Positions 5,534 to 5,779 of a stretch of 5,779 bases of DNA are shown in pieces. The DNA is from an uncultured Desulfuromonadales bacterium (GTDB taxonomy: Bacteria; Desulfobacterota; Desulfuromonadia; Desulfuromonadales; Geopsychrobacteraceae). How positions within the stretch are numbered: position 1 is the stretch's first letter; the number at the start of each line of letters is the position of its first letter. Location: assembly GCA_945788205.1 (NCBI GenBank), contig CALZLE010000373.1:1-5779 (forward strand). Direction: 5' to 3'. The notes under the pieces were generated by a model, which saw only the letters and a list, made by a program, of their open reading frames with translations, ran no database searches and was not told the DNA's origin. The position numbers and the translations under genes are program-made.

Positions 5534-5779
5534 TTACTCCGCGTTCAGAGCAGCTGCACAGCGGGTGCAGATGCTCGGGTGATCGCTGTTGTCACCAACG
5601 CTGGTGGCGAAGTTCCAGCAGCGCTCGCACTTTTCGCCTTCTGCTGGCAGAACCTGCAATTTCAGGCCTTCAAATTGTTCGGCTGCAACACCATCGCTCA
5701 ACTCGGCAACCAATTCAACTTGTGAGACGATGAAGATATTCGCCAGTTGTTCACGGTACTCTTCCAGTAGCGGCAGAAC
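5534..5779 (-). CDS. ileS: Isoleucyl-tRNA synthetase, C-terminal 81 residues (partial)
   Basis: The 3' end of ileS; the gene continues past the right edge. The translated 81 residues contain the C-terminal zinc-binding module of bacterial IleRS: GEKCERCW, then after about 16 residues ICTRC, four Cys in two CxxC pairs. The protein ends AALNAE. IleRS charges tRNA-Ile with isoleucine, and the C-terminal zinc module is required for aminoacylation in Escherichia coli. The catalytic Rossmann fold, the editing domain and the KMSKS loop lie outside the window. The TAA at 5534-5536 is followed by one nucleotide and then the lspA ATG. The frame is open to the window edge. Confidence 0.95.
   Translation of the reverse strand, partial: VLPLLEEYREQLANIFIVSQVELVAELSDGVAAEQFEGLKLQVLPAEGEKCERCWNFATSVGDNSDHPSICTRCAAALNAE

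Noticed and set aside
5149..5733. Open frame of 194 codons on the plus strand opposite lspA and ileS
   Set aside because: It is antisense to two certain genes with intact motifs and has a highly charged, low-similarity product. It is a shadow of GC-biased codon use.

Overview
This is an ordinary stretch of chromosome rather than a mobile or accessory island. It carries housekeeping envelope genes, a tRNA, one signalling protein and two small conserved proteins. Gene content and protein character point to a Gram-negative, Proteobacteria-like organism. The best guess is the Desulfuromonadales/Geobacter group of the former Deltaproteobacteria, based on ileS followed by lspA, plsY followed by mltG, and a PAS-PAS-SpoIIE phosphatase in one neighbourhood. 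That placement is a judgement from memory of gene styles, not a search result. No transposase, integrase, CRISPR array, phage gene or defence gene is visible.

Layout from left to right. A cupin gene on the plus strand (3-266) is cut by the window edge. It converges on a minus-strand pair through one perfect 18-bp hairpin that can terminate transcription in both directions. The pair is plsY (acyl-phosphate:glycerol-3-phosphate acyltransferase) followed after 15 nt or less by mltG (endolytic murein transglycosylase). The plsY leader holds two hairpins, one of which looks like an intrinsic terminator placed just before the ribosome binding site. Upstream, also on the minus strand, lie a complete tRNA-Pro(CGG) with its own promoter-like and terminator sequences, then a 486-residue PAS-PAS-SpoIIE/RsbU-type phosphatase. 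A 126-bp divergent intergenic region separates the phosphatase from a plus-strand MmcQ/YjbR-family gene and contains a CRP/FNR-type palindrome. The right end is a minus-strand run ileS (3' end only), lspA and yigZ, with a GA-rich REP-like repeat between lspA and yigZ.

Functionally, plsY starts phospholipid synthesis, mltG trims nascent peptidoglycan and lspA matures lipoproteins, so three of the complete genes serve the cell envelope. ileS and tRNA-Pro serve translation. The phosphatase is probably the output module of a partner-switching or second-messenger-like circuit whose partners are not in this window. I found no convincing undescribed system. The observations most worth checking are the plsY leader (terminator-like hairpin plus a possible overlapping 22-codon ORF), the CRP-like site at class I distance from the phosphatase promoter, and the REP-like element.
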